64,000 nt of DNA from NCBI GenBank assembly GCA_964035545.1, contig OZ037768.1, positions 23,648,819-23,712,818 on the forward strand. The letters run 5' to 3'. The position numbers and the translations under genes were made by a program. A model generated the notes under the pieces. It had not been told where the DNA came from, made no database searches, and saw only the letters and a program-made list of their open reading frames with translations. This stretch comes from Bugula neritina. Its lineage: Eukaryota > Bryozoa > Gymnolaemata > Cheilostomatida > Bugulidae. Shown here one piece after another: positions 26,801-41,400 of this stretch (its first letter is position 1; each line of letters starts with the position of its first letter).

Positions 26801-29800
26801 CCTTATGTTACTGTAAAACTATATTACTGTATTATGATATTACTGTATTATTATATTATATTACTCATTCGCCCAAAGCTCTCAGCGGAGAAAAATTCAA
26901 CACCTTAAATCAGATTATTAAATAAATTACACGTACCGGAAGTGAGGAATTATCTTCTCACACATCAACCATTTTTCAATATTTCAACATGAACCACAAG
27001 CTAATGTCAACAGTTCAACTTAAAGCATTTTTGAATATTCGCACAATCTACAACCTGCTGTTCTTTCAAATTAACTAACTGAAAGTTACGAGTTACTTTT
27101 GACAGTAACTCGTGACTAAAATTTATGCAGGGGAGACAATAGATGATAAAATTACCGCAAAGCATAGTCACAATGCTGCTGTCTTCATTTATACATTTCT
27201 TAGTCGCTGCCTCTTCCATTATCATCTTCACCTGCAGTGACCAAGTGTATAGTATGATTAGGTGACACATTTGATAACTAGTATATTAATAATATACAGC
27301 AAGAACTGGAGAGTAGAACCAACAAACCTGGCGTTTAGCTGCAAACAGCAAATTGTCAATCGTCTCCCCATCAGTCTCCTCTAAAACAATATAAACATAT
27401 AATACAATCATCATATACAATAATAACACAATGATAATTACATGTTGATAAATTTTATGATAATGAAATAAACATTAACAGCTAACAATAAAGTAATACT
27501 TCTGGTAACAAAAACAATGATAATATAATTAATAATATTAATTGTATGTAACATCAGTGTGTATTCAACACACAATACTGTTAATAGTATTAGTTGGAAT
27601 ACACTTTTCCACGAATTGAAGAGTTAGCCTACATCTAAAAATAGCTACAATATGGTGACATATTGCAATTTACATAACTTTCACAGCATCACAGTCCAGG
27701 CAACTTATTTATAATTCACTGGTTTATACTCTGTAATGAATCATTTATTTTCCATTTTCACTTAAGATTTGTCCAACCATCACATGTTTGAGATACCAAA
27801 TTCGAAATTACCCAATAACCATACATTTAACATCTCAATTTAAAGCTTATCCTACAGCTACCATTCTAACTATTCGAAAATATACTGAAACACACGAACA
27901 CACATTAAAGAACATGTCGGGCAATAGTTAGAAAAACCTGTTTAATTAGTAATTCTCAAAAGCTGGATAAAAAACACTAGCAGCTATTTTATGGTTTACA
28001 GCATGTTTTAAACCTGTACCCATAGCAACCCTTTCTTTCAGTGAATGTGAGGAACAAACAAGCAGTGATTCTAATAAATGTGCTGCAGTAGTTGTACAAC
28101 ATTCCCAGAAATTTCATTCCTTCCCGTCTCCTGGGAGATGATGTATAAAATTAAACAAATGACATTTACAACAACTGACGAGTCACGGCTATTAATATAA
28201 CCCTCAGCTGTAAGCTTTCACTTGCCACATCAACACAAATAATGAAAATATTAATAAAGCACAGAATTTATAAGTGAATTGGTTTCCCACCAATCAAATG
28301 CAGGCTAACATAACTTGCGCTACTAGACTACTCTTACTATTAGTTTAATATGTATTAGCATATAATGTGGCTACAGGCCCTGGAGTAGAGTAGAACTTAA
28401 TTATAGTTACAGCACCAACCATGATAACTGCAGAAAGAAATTGACTGGGAGTTAAATGTGACCTTACTAAAGTTGGGACTACTATTACCCACTTAGTTGT
28501 TATAATAAAATATTTTCTCTGTTGTACAACATTCGCCAGCCAGTAGTTGGTTACACAAAGAGACAGTATAACTTTTCAACTATTCAATTGGTCAAAGTAT
28601 AAATACTATCTACAAAGTCTAGAATTTGTATTTTTATCCCAAAACCATAAAAAATTCACACAAAAATTAAGGAAACAAAATGATTAACTTGCAAAGCAGT
28701 TATAGCAAGTCAAACTAAATTAGTTGGCAGCTGCAATAAATGAACAAATTGGAAGCCTTAATTTTAAATACACAAAATTCAGCATAATATAAAATCAGAT
28801 AAAAAGATAATTTGCTATTTGCTACTAACTACACAGCTTTATTACAGTCTCTCTGATAACATTAAGCTAATTGTCTAATTGCTAACAGTCTTGTTATTAT
28901 CCAATAGTTCAAACTTAATTTTGATTAGAGCAAGATTATTCACCCTCGCTATGAATTCTAAACATATGTTGGCTGATTTTAAATTTTTAAACTCCAAGTA
29001 GCCTGTAATTTCAAACATTCAATTGAACATTTTTGTCAAGCCAATAATTGTAGCAAGCCACTGTGTCAAAAGTTTTTTTGCCCACAGGATACTATTGTGT
29101 GGTACTTGAACTAAAGTTAGTTGAGCCCAAGTGAACTTCTCATTATTTTCTAATATCTCGCTTTTGAGTAGAGTAAATCAAACTTCCAGGATTGCTATCA
29201 TAAATGCTAATACCAGTAAATGAAGTACCAGTGATTCACCAATACTCATATTCAGTTTGATAAGTACATAATGTATGCCTGCCATACAACTATAAACTAG
29301 TATAACTAACATATTCTGAAATAGCCATATGGTGTGGCCATCAAACAGAGCATTGCTTATTACATTCACAATTAATATCAATAATAATTCTAATAAAAGA
29401 TATAAAACAACGCCAAGTGTATTATAATTTATATGCATCAATAATTCATAAATACTAATGGCAGATGTAACTTACAAAAGTTGTAAGTAAATATCAATTC
29501 ACAGACTGCTTAAAGATAAAGTTGACTGCGTATAGTGATACAAGAAAAAGTGGGTTAAAGAACTACTATACACTTGTAGTTATACTGAATAACCAATGGC
29601 GAAAAATAAATTTAATAGTATACTAACACATCTAGTTACTAACTACTAAAAGGGGTACTACCTGGCATACTAAAACTGTAAAACTAATAAACTCACAGCT
29701 TAATAATAAAAACAATTAAAAGAATTCATGCTAAAACTAAAAATTAATGTTTATTAGCAATTTAATTTAATACAATATTATTAAACTAATAATATCAATA

Positions 29801-30698
29801 CTTATACTAACTATAATGATAAGGTAATGAGTATTGTATATGCATAAACACAAGCCTAGCACAAAATAAAAATAACTAGATTTATGAACAAATACTCATA
29901 AAATTAAATTATGATCACTAGATATTTACTTACTAACTTATTCACTTACACATCACAAAGCACATGAATGAACTATGAGTGATTATAAGCCCCAAGTCAA
30001 GGCAGTAATTTAAAAACACTAAATTAGTTAAACACTACAATTATTTATTTAACTTCTTCAATATTGAGTCATATTAATTCTAAAACAAGAGTATTTGAAA
30101 ATATGGCACTAGAACTGACAACTGTAAACCAGCAAGTGTAAGGAAATCACTTCGACCATTGCTTAATGTCTAGTTGACATTAGTGACTAGCTCTAGGTGT
30201 ATTGCATAACTATAAAAAGTCACTAAAACTAAAAGTAAATCATTCTGATTAGGTAAGTGCTAAACTAAAACTTGCTGTAACTCAACTACTTTTCACATAA
30301 GCTACTACGTTAGGTTATGCCATGGTCTAGACTAAAAAATAAATGAAAACCTGTAAAACTTAATATGATAAAAACCTACAATTATTATTATTATTATTAA
30401 CACTTACACCTAGTCTTACAGTTACTGGTCAATGTTAAACTTAATAATAATTATACTCCTAGTCCTACATTAAGTTCAAGTTGAACTTCAAGTTCAACAA
30501 CTGTCACACTTTGACTTACAGTTTGAGTTACTCAGTAACACAGTAACTCACTGCTTTAGACTTGCTCTCAGTGTAAAAGTTAGACTTGAAAATAAAACTT
30601 CAACTTGTTCAAATTAGGTTTTGGGGCTTTGCTATCAATTATTTTCAAGTTTTACTAAATTTACCTTGAACGTGTGCTTGACGTTTAAACATCCTCAT
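11844..30698 (-). CDS. SGSM1: SGSM1/SGSM2-type small G protein signalling modulator (RUN-TBC protein)
   Basis: RUN-TBC protein; the family binds Rap/Rab GTPases and promotes Rab GTP hydrolysis. Exons on the minus strand: 30665-30698 (ATG), 27328-27380, 27156-27231, 25943-26114, 25118-25264, 24042-24109, 23546-23712, 22421-22561, 21874-22034, 21623-21790, 21216-21283, 20918-21082, 20438-20467, 18931-19092, 18462-18725, 17856-18001, 17413-17526, 16989-17225, 14531-14669, 14253-14365, 13724-13883, 13427-13536, 12802-12898, 12294-12461, 11844-11932. The sum, 3249 nt, is exactly 1083 codons with every junction in phase. RUN domain about residues 20-210 ([17 protein letters not shown]); Rab-binding region about 255-460 ([36 protein letters not shown]); RAFYGWLAHCRHL; TBC domain from about 675. 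Catalytic fingers are present: IDKDVHR (Arg about 879) and YIQGM (Gln about 913). The TBC is split by a long insertion, typical of SGSM. It resembles the SGSM1/2 pair rather than SGSM3. A 5-codon upstream ORF ends just before the ATG. Confidence 0.94.
11990..12262. repeat. 14-bp minisatellite in last SGSM intron
   Basis: About 19 copies of ATACAGTAAGTTAT (with TATGTTAT, TTAC and GCTAT variants) in the intron between exons 12294-12461 and 11844-11932. On the plus strand each unit contains the donor-like A|GTAAGT, antisense to SGSM. Confidence 0.95.
12932..13418. repeat. 20-bp minisatellite filling an SGSM intron
   Basis: About 24 copies of TAACTACTGTATAACTATAC occupy nearly all of the intron between SGSM exons 13427-13536 and 12802-12898. 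The array begins about 9 bp after the donor (minus strand, next to 13427) and ends about 30 bp before the acceptor. Copies are highly uniform, suggesting recent expansion or homogenisation. Confidence 0.97.
13896..14004. repeat. 31-bp tandem repeat carrying GCAGACGT
   Basis: About 3.3 copies of a 31-bp unit with core GCAGACGTACTAGAATGACT; the GCAGACG word starts at 13901, 13932, 13963 and 13994. It lies just beside SGSM exon 13724-13883, on the acceptor side of that intron. Confidence 0.92.
15283..15425. repeat. Degenerate GAGTGTCACATGACAC repeat
   Basis: About eight imperfect copies of a word of roughly 16 bp, GAGTGTCACATGACAC, in an SGSM intron shortly before the larger 16-bp array. Unit length varies. 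Confidence 0.8.
15538..16384. repeat. 16-bp minisatellite, about 50 copies
   Basis: The unit GAAGGAGTGGAATAGT repeats about 50 times. Variant blocks (GAAAGAGTGAAATAGTTAAAG and GAAGAGTGGAATAGT) recur in the same order at several places, which indicates higher-order duplication of multi-unit segments. It sits in the SGSM intron between exons 16989-17225 and 14531-14669. A 163-residue minus-strand frame over it is a repeat artefact. Confidence 0.97.
18035..18422. repeat. 21-bp minisatellite in SGSM intron
   Basis: About 18 copies of a 21-bp unit with core GAGTGAGTAGAGAGTGAGAC fill the intron between exons 18462-18725 and 17856-18001. The period is seven codons, so the minus strand shows a seemingly coding SVSLSTH repeat. 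The true spliced junction reads RAFYGW then LAHCRH, so the array is intronic. Each unit has GTGAGT on the strand antisense to SGSM. Confidence 0.95.
19093..20437. other. SGSM intron with GAGT-type simple repeat
   Basis: No exon was found between 19092 and 20438. The plus-strand open frame at 19470-19667 does not resemble a known protein. The main content is the GAGT-type repeat at 19668-19825 and, at 20298-20356, four GCAGACG words. Confidence 0.65.
19668..19825. repeat. Degenerate (GAGT)n simple repeat
   Basis: A run of GAGT/GTGA tetranucleotides mixed with AATGAGTG, TAATTGA and GGGTGAGTG words in an SGSM intron. It has no clean long period. Confidence 0.85.
23957..23992. repeat. GACA/CATA tetranucleotide microsatellite
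   Basis: (GACA)n followed by (CATA)n in the SGSM intron between exons 24042-24109 and 23546-23712. Confidence 0.8.
27381..30664. other. Large first intron of SGSM
   Basis: About 3.3 kb between the short ATG exon (30665-30698) and exon 27328-27380. It is strongly AT-rich with no convincing exon. From about 29600 to 30600 it is built from recurring short words such as TTCAAGTTGAACTTCAAG and ACTAAAACTA, which differs from the ordered minisatellites in other introns. Confidence 0.7.
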
Positions 30699-31497
30699 CT
30701 TAATGAATTTTCATGACAACTATTGACAAGAAACATTGACTTAGAGGCAGTGTAGCCATATGGTGAATATTGCAACTCCATAATTCTTGTTCAGAAAATC
30801 GATTTAATAATCTAGCATGAGAATATGATTGCGTTTTTGTACTGCATCGATGAAGCTCATCAATAATTGGTTAATTGACAACGATATGAATTTTGATTGG
30901 TCCTCAGCCGTAACAAAGTGTGGACGAATGTTCAAAAACTTGGGTTATAGCTTGTAAATGTGGGCGGAACCAATACCGAATAGTTATACTTTTGCAACCA
31001 ACTCATTAGAGTGACAACTTCAAAACATTTCTATAGCTTTCCTTCAGATCACAATTGTTAGGTAAACTCGACAGGTGATTTCTGAAAACATGGCTATTTT
31101 TTATACAACCATGCTATGTAAGAGCTATATAGGTATACTGCTGTGGCTTTTGTCATATGTGAAAGTTTCCAGCTCAAAATAATTTAGCAAAGCATCAGCA
31201 TTGTAGTTATGAATGTTTATAAGCATTTTATTTCTTAAGTTATCTTTACACACTTGGTGCAGTTTGATTATTCTTGCTGTTTATTCTGAAGAAAATAATT
31301 TACAAATAATTGGAATGCAGATAGGAATAAAACACAGAAAGTTTATTATTTTAACAAAAGCATATCAGATGGTTACTCTGTACATAACTTGTTGGAATAG
31401 AAGTACAATATGAAGATAGGGCTCATCAGCTATAAACAAATATATTATCTAGACTACTAGTACAATACACACACAGGACACATGAGCTTTCAGCCAA
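30699..31497. other. Spacer between SGSM 5' end and TMED2 3' end
   Basis: About 800 bp between two minus-strand genes. It must hold the SGSM 5' UTR and promoter and the TMED2 3' UTR. Minus-strand AATAAA matches (plus TTTATT at 31279-31284 and 31342-31347) are candidate TMED2 polyadenylation signals. The plus open frame at 31213-31413 has no recognisable similarity and I do not call it. Confidence 0.6.
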
Positions 31498-33103
<1,606 letters not shown>

Positions 33104-35400
33104 TTTAGTGTAAAGTTTTATGTTGGCTAACAGCTAGACCTGTGTAGAAGTAGCACTTTGCCCTGAATCTACAATCAACACAAGATCAATACATAGCATG
33201 AAGCTAGCTACTCGAATATTATAATGACTGCTATTTATTCTCAACCATGTTATGTATCTTTGGTTATAGAGAAAATACAAATCTTGATTAGCAAATATAA
33301 AAACGATGCCCATATTTTATTACACAGTGATCCTTGCATAGCGAAAAATCAGTGTTTCTGTTTCATACTGATTCTCATGCAGAATACAGGGATATTTTTA
33401 AAATTTAGATCATTACTCGCTTCATATATTGCGATTATTATATTTAATAACAACAGCATGCTATAATCAAACTAATAAAATTATACGCATTATTCAAATA
33501 AATACTAATATTAACAGGAGAATCCATAAAATTTGAAATTGGTTTCATTTTTTAATAAAATAAATAATATTAGGATATTTAAAAAATAAAACACACACAT
33601 ACTAACAAAAGGCACTGCTGAATTAAATACAGAAGGTTAGTCATTACCAATAATCATAATGACAATTAATATAAATATTTTTCTTAGTGACAGTGTGATT
33701 GTGATTGATATTTATAGTCTCAGTGAGCTAAAATACCATGAAGAAGGTAAACATAACGTATAAATATAAGTATAAGATTAAGTATAACAATAACCACATT
33801 GATATCGATATTAAATTTAAAATTAATGTTAAGCTCATTGAAAAGGCAAGTACTTGTAAGTCAGTTTCAGTTTAAAATAACTAAAGACAGAGTCGATTGA
33901 AGTCATTGTGATTGACAATAAAATAAATATTAAATTTAATTTTAGTATTTCAATTTATAAAGTTCAACTTTTCAAGATAGAAGTTTAAGTTCTACTACTG
34001 ATTTTAACTTAAAGTGCAACAGCTACAACTGCTTACTGCACAAGACCAAGTGTTGGTGAAGTTGAACTTGAACCAGAACTTGAAGACAGACTAAATGTAA
34101 GACTGAGTGACACACTCATACTGTGACTGACATTGACAGTCACAGAGGCACTGACCGAGAAAATGAAAATCAAAATGGGTTGCTGTTAGATTTAGTCATT
34201 TAGTTTTACTTTTAAATTGATTTCAAGACGAAGATATACTTATAGCAGACAAGATAAAACGCATACTTCTTAATATTCTACAAATAAATGGTTAGCTGAA
34301 AAAAACATCATAATCAAAACCTAGTTATTACTTTAAGTCAACAATTAATTAATAATAATCATAATAATATTATTATCATAATGGTTATCATAATGAATAT
34401 TTTTACGTGTACCGAGCATAGTTTTTCTACCGGAAATGACAATACGCTTATGTTTCGCACTATTCGCACGCCTTCATAGCGGATCACATACTAAGCATTC
34501 CAATGTTTGTAAACACAAGGTCATGTGACAGTAATCACACCATTCCGTATTCTAGATGAACGTTGCCAGCATGGGACTCACAGTCAGTCGTTATCATTAC
34601 GTTAGGTAGCAGCTAACATAGCAAAACTACTTGGGTTTTTCTCCATTCGAATATATTCACTAGTCACTGGTTAGTTTTGGTTTTTACAATATACGTGAAA
34701 TTTTTTAGGTTTATTTGTAAACTAAGCTTCGGAATTAGAAACTGTAACAACTAAGAGTAAGACGTTAAAACTACGTCAACTTTGTGAAATACTTATAACT
34801 TATAAGTTATACAGTTTGTTTTCAGCAAGTTGAATTATTAATATAAATATTTGTATAATACATATCAATATTGATATTTTAATTGGCATTGCTTATTTTT
34901 ATAGTCATAGTAATGGTTACGGCTGTGGTTGCTTCTCTACTACATTTATTATTACTTTCCGTGTGACTGCTATTTGTTGATGACTTGGTTACTCATTTTG
35001 ACTCAAGTACTTTGATGGTTAGACTAAGTTCAAGTTTTCACAATTGAATTTTTAGTAAACTCAACTTTAAGTTAAAAATTTAGTATTCTAAGTTATTTAT
35101 ATGCTCTTCTAGTATGGTCTACTATTTATTTATATTTATTAATATTTGTCAGTTAGTTGGGTTTATTTTTAAAAAAATATGTTCATGATTTAAAAATATG
35201 TAATCACAGTTAATAGGTTATGCTTTTAACTATTATTTGTAAATTATGAAAATCAATTTATTGACAAAACTGAAGAGTACTTTTTTATTTGATATTACAC
35301 CGAGCTATCAGCATTAACAGCTTTGTTCTTTGGTCTCATAAAAGTTTAATCATTTATCAAGATATTTCAAATTTGCAGTTACACTTTTAATGTTGCACAG
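33104..35400. other. Divergent intergenic region between TMED2 and RILPL
   Basis: About 2.3 kb between two start codons that point away from each other, so both promoters must lie here. No TATA box can be singled out in such AT-rich DNA. An AG directly before the RILPL start (35399-35400) looks like a splice acceptor, so RILPL probably has an upstream non-coding exon in this interval. The segment from about 33620 to 34400 is made of recurrent short words (AAGTTGAACTTGAA, GTATAAGTATAAG, ATAATAATC). The plus open frame at 33224-33466 has no recognisable similarity. Confidence 0.65.
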
Positions 35401-35403
35401 GTT

Positions 35404-38400
35404 ATGGAAAGCAGTTATTATCGTACAATCAAAGACATGGAAGAATATGTTTCAGTAGTGGATGTGTATGATTCAGCAGCCTTGATAGGAAAAGATTTTG
35501 AATACTTGATTGAGCAGTACGGCGTTGAGGCCGTTACTGATCTCATGCCCAAGGTCATCAAGGTTCTAGAACAACTGGAGTTTCTAGCTGCTAAAAGTGA
35601 GAAAGAAAATGATGAACTGCTGGAGTTAGAGTCTACGATTAAACGATTACAGAGTGAAAAGGAAGAGAGGGCTAAAGAGAAGGCACGTTATGAGCAGGTA
35701 AAGTTTCTTCTGATATGCGTGTAGGCTATGCTGATGTGTAGGCTATGCTGACCTGAAGAAGTTAGCTGTATGTAAATTTAATATGTGAAGTTACATTGAG
35801 GCACTTACATTGCAACGTTGTGCTAAAGATGTTTTTAGACAGAAGCTTTTGTGACTTTTATTATCCAATATTTACAAACTAAATTTTTGTACCATGAATA
35901 TGATTGTAAGATCATAGATTCAAACATATACTATTTGTAATTTTAATATTTACTAGATATTTAAATGAATCAATTAGCTGATTATTATAGAATATAGATG
36001 TTTGAACAGTAAATTAGTTTCACTAGTTTTTAATTTTCAACTGGGAGATCTTTTTTTGACTTTATAAAAAAATAAGTGAAAAAGCATTACAATGACTTGT
36101 TTTTATGATAGAAAATGTTAATATATTATTCACTATAAGGAGGAAGATTTGTCTACTGTAGGAATTGGAACAGATAGAAGAATCTTATCGCAACGAAACC
36201 AAAGATTTGTGTCAAATGGTGTCCAACTTGCAAGATCAGAACCGGAAGTTAAAGTCAAGGTTACACCAGAACACAAGCGGACAGGAAGCTGCTGATGAAA
36301 GTACGTATTGAGGTCACATCTCATTGACATTACAGTTCGGCATTAAGTTGAACTTATTGCTCACTTGTCACAGTACATTACCATGTCACATGTTTGACTG
36401 GATTTAATAAGTGTCCTTAATAGAACAGTGAGAGCAATGAAAGAGTTGTAAAGCCAATAATGAAATGTTTTATTGTGTATACCTACAGAATGCAGTAGCT
36501 TTTGATCAGGTTATTGATTTATAGTCAAGTTTTATTTGGTTTGAAGGTTTATGTTTACTTGATTAACTATTTTGCTACTCATGCAGAAAGGAAAGCTTTT
36601 GGTTACTTGACCAGTTTAGCCTTGCTTCCTGCCTTGTACCATGACCTTTGAGGGATTCAATTCTGTACTAATGTAGCATAACTAACTTAAGTTAGAAATC
36701 AGTGTAACCCAATCTAGTTACTACCCTCACTGCTCAGTACCTCACCACTCAGTACCTCACTACTCAGTATATTTCTCTCTGCTCAAGCTAGGTGCATGAT
36801 TACAGATTTACAAATAGCCCTAGTTCTAAAGAATAATTATTGCACCAACAGGTGTCTGAAGCTGAAAAAATAAAGTCTGAAGCTTTAATCCTATAATTAA
36901 TTGTTCTCAGCGTTACTTTCAGGGTAGTAATATTTTCTCTTATCTTGTTAAATAATGGTTGAATAAAGACTGTTATCAATGTGCTGTGTTGCTCTCCTTC
37001 TCCATCCATAATCATTAGTAACCTCTGCTACACATATAATTGCAGCATATAATCTTTATAATTGCCCTGATTATTCTGTAATGGAGAGGTGGTGTCTTTG
37101 ATTGAGGCTAATTATCCCCAACTTTCTCAGTTCTGAAGTACTCAGTCACCTCTGATGTATCACTGGCTTGCTCTCTCTCATTCATCAATTCAAACAAGGC
37201 CATAGAACACTGGGCTCACTAGGGTGGTCAACTCATGAGTCATTGTCACCAGTTTTTAAGGTGCCATGTTTATGGCTACATGCCACATCTAGAAAAGGAA
37301 GTGTTTGATTATGGAAAGAAATTTGGTGTATATATTCTGTAGGGCACGAATACATGTTTTAACCAGGCATTGCCTCTATTCTCAAAAATATTCGATTCCA
37401 AAAAATTTAGAAATTTAGATTTTTGCTTAGCTCGGGTTTATAACTTTTGGTTTGATGTTTAATCTATTTTGCAACAAAGAACCAATTTCTCATGCCACAA
37501 CCTAGCACCTTCTTCTTGTTTTACTGCAGTTTATATAATTTTATGACCACAATTGTAGTATTAGTGGCTAGTAGTTGTTAGTTAATAGTTAGTAACTAGT
37601 AGTTAATAGTTATTAGTTTGTAGTTAGCAGTTAGTAGTCAATACTTAGTAATTAGTAGCTAATAGCTAGTACTTAGTACTTAGTATAGTACAGTTTTGTC
37701 GTCTGCTGCTACATGAGCTCTAATTGAATCTGTAGAGACACAAGAAGACTTACAAGTTATACAGACACTGAAAGAGACAGTGACCAAGCAGAGAGGTCAA
37801 ATCAAGGGTCTGCAGACGGAAATCAAGCAGAAAGATAATGAAGTGGATTCAGTAAGTAAACAAGTGTAACTCCTTTAGTATTGAGAGAGTTTCATATATT
37901 TATATTGAAAGTTTAAATTGTTTTATAGAAGTTGTCTGCTTGACATGCACTAGTTCAATGTGTTGATGGTATAATTTTACATGTAATTATTGTGTAAACA
38001 CCTTGTGAGCCATGTTTACTATCATATGTGTATAAAGCATTTCTATGGCAGCTATTCTATTGGCAGCACTGAGATGAGAATTAATATGTAAATATGTAAG
38101 ATAGTATATCTGTAGGGAATAGTTAACTAAACTATACTATCTCATCTTACAGTAGCTGACTTCACACAATCAATAAGTAGACATGAGTTAATAGAGTTAG
38201 TAATACAGCATCTCCAGCCAATCAATTCCCCATCCAATAAACACCCAGTATTAACACAGCATAGGGAAGTGGCAATGCTGCCTTAGTCTAAATTGCATTT
38301 CAGCATCTGTTAGTAAACTAAATATATGATTTATTCTGGACTTTATGTTTTTTTTTCACTAACATTTTTGTTTTTGTCATTAAGCTGTTGTTTTAGCCTG

Positions 38401-41400
38401 CATGTTCATTATTTAGACACAAATACTAGTTTCTGTTGTGTATTTCTTGCTTTGTGTTGTAGTTGCCTGCTCTTGTTTGAGTTGAGCTGTTGTATGCTTT
38501 GTAGATGCAAAATCAATTAGCCAAGTTAGTTCGTACCAATCAACATCTTCAAATTACTTCTTCGAGTTTCAAATCGGAAACGCACCAGCTGCTGGCCGAG
38601 CAGCGTTATTTGCAAAATACTCTACAAGAAAAAGACAGACAGATAATTAGTATAAGAGATAAGATCTCATTGTCTGAGAAATCACAGCAACAAGACTCTG
38701 TAAGTCTGATTGGCCAAACTCGTTACTTCTGTCCAATCAGAGTGACTGTTAGTCAAAACTATTCTCATCAAGTTTCATTCAGTAGGTTTTTTCCTGAAAC
38801 TCTTAGAGAAAATTTACTAAATACATTTGCTACCAAATTTTAGCAGCCTGAAAACTACTTGATGACCTTTAGGTTTGACCTTGGCAGCGCCCTAGCTGTT
38901 GTACGCTACTTAGTGACACCAGGCTGCCCGTATGAGTTTAGTTGTTGTGCAATGTTGGTCTCTCTCTTGAAGTAAGCTTTATTTCTTCACAGCTTCTCGC
39001 AATGTCGTAACGTTGTGAGACTTTCTTTAAGTTGGTTTAGTATGATTCACTATAAATCAATACATAAACGTACGTTCACAGTCGGTCATCTTCTCAGACA
39101 GACTGCGTTATTGATTATACAGATGCAGACGCAAGTCAATCAGATGCTCTCTAGGGTTAGAGATACAAAAATTATGCACAGTATCAAAACTATGCAGGCT
39201 AAGCACCTTATTGACGAAAAGTCCGAGTTACAAAGCTTACTTCAAGATCGTGACCAACAGCTTCGAGTTATTCTCAAAGAGACTCAGGTGTGATGTACTT
39301 CCTGTTTGGAGTTTTGTCCCTCCTTGTTTACGAGAGTTTATCACATGTCTGCGCAGGGCTGAGGTATAACCACCTGCTATTCTTGACAGCTAGAATCACT
39401 GGTCTAGTGTGACACACTTTATGCTGTGCTGGTAGATTAAATCCCTCCTAGACCATTGATGGGGTCAGGAAGGGGATCCAGTCTCGTCTAACAGCCCTTA
39501 AGCCGTGTTGTCTGCATGGTTTTAGGCAAAATTCATAGTTTAAAAGCAACATGGGGGCCATAAGTATAAGCATATTTAGAGGTTATAATTCTAAATGACT
39601 TATTTTTGGGAATTCAGCTACTTTTGATAAAAACTAAATTTAGAATCATTTGCCATTAATTGATATCTTTACTATTGTTTAAAGAAACTATCAAAGAATC
39701 AAAAGGTCATTTTCAGTCTCACTAGTAGTAGTATGATAGTGCATCTTATCACCAGCCTCTATGTTAGTTAATCATACTAATTGAGATCTAAATTTAGATA
39801 GATTATCATGTTTGCATTATCATAAAGTAAACATGATAATATATAACATGATGATATCACTGCTGAAACCTAGACTGTTGGTAAACTGTTAGTTTTCAAG
39901 AAAAAATATTCCCAGATTTTTTGCTGTGAATGTCTTCAATTTGTAACTTTGTTTACTTTTCATGCAGAGTGATGGTAACCCAAGTTCCAATATTATTGGG
40001 CAAGTAGTAGGGGACGTCAAAGATCCTGAAAATCCACGGTTCACTCTGAATGAACTGAAAGACGTGTTGACTGAACGAAACACACTCAAGTCCAAACTTA
40101 TTGAAATAGAAGAAGAATTGTCTTACTACAAAGCCAAGTATGATATTCACTCACTTCTCTGTAAACTTGAATGCGTGTCTTTCAGCTAGTGAAGAACTCA
40201 TATTTACTAGAAATTGATTGTTTTATCAACTTTCACCTTATAACCAGAAAGTTGAAACAGTCCATGCAGATAAAGTGTAGTTTAGGAGAGAAGTATATAC
40301 TAACTGTGGGAATATGTTATCTAATAAGAAAACTTTCAACAGTTACTTCTATTTTAGTACTTGTAGTTCTGGCATCTGGCCATAAAATATTCCCTTTATT
40401 TGTTATTTCATTGAGTGGGTCTAGTCGAGGATTCAGGGTTATAGTAGTTTAGTAAGTTGTCACTTTGACCTGGAGACCCTCTGTAACTCTTGTAAAATTG
40501 GGTAAATGTTCTGTCAGAGAGAATAAATTTGACTCACTAAAGTAGCATTGGCAAGCATCAACCTGTGAGATAGCAACTCTAGTATTCACATTTAACCTGG
40601 GTTCACATGGTGCTTGTAGAGCCTCTGAAGCTGAAGGTAGTGGAAACGCTAGTTGGCAAGAAGAGGAGTTAGCCTCAGGCCCTACTGACCTGGAAGCATC
40701 ATACACTGGGGAGGTGCAAGGACCCATCAATAAAGAACCCTGGGAAAAGTTACATCCAAATGCAAAACCAATTGAATCTGGAATTAGGAAATTGTAAGTT
40801 GGGTGACGTAATTGTGAAACGTAAAAATCTGAAGAAATTAGAAGTTTTTTTTTCAAAAGAGTATAAGTGGCGCATTGGGATCTACATTAAACAAATTTAT
40901 AAATGAATATATAAAAAACGTCACTATTTGGAGTTAGCTGTTCACAACCAAAGTTAATAAATATGTTTAATATACTGTCTTTGCCAGCTTTGAAGAAGTA
41001 TATCGTAAAGTGAATCTCATTATTCAAGAATAGGATAGAGGTGACTGTAAATATCCTATGATTGTACCAGACCTGTGATAGGTGTTGTGCTGTTCTGTTA
41101 GCAGACGTGCTGCTCTGTTAGCAGACGTTCTGTTCTGTTAGCAGACGTGTGCTCTATTGCTTCTTTATATAGCTTATGATTACAATATACACCTTCACAG
41201 TCACTATGGCAACAATATTAGATTATACAGCATCATATTAGTTCAATCTCCCAAATTTCTACTTTATCTGACTGATTGTGTAGTATTCTTCAGCAAATAC
41301 CTGCATATTTGGAAAAATTGTCAGTTGAAGAGGATGAATTTAAAAATTAGAAGTAGATATTAAATTTTACGTAATCTCAACTTCTACTAGGGTTATATGA

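Noticed and set aside
39350-39530. Possible SINE or other dispersed repeat in a RILPL intron
   Set aside because: Slightly GC-richer with weak tRNA-like words, but no convincing box pair, tail or target duplication.
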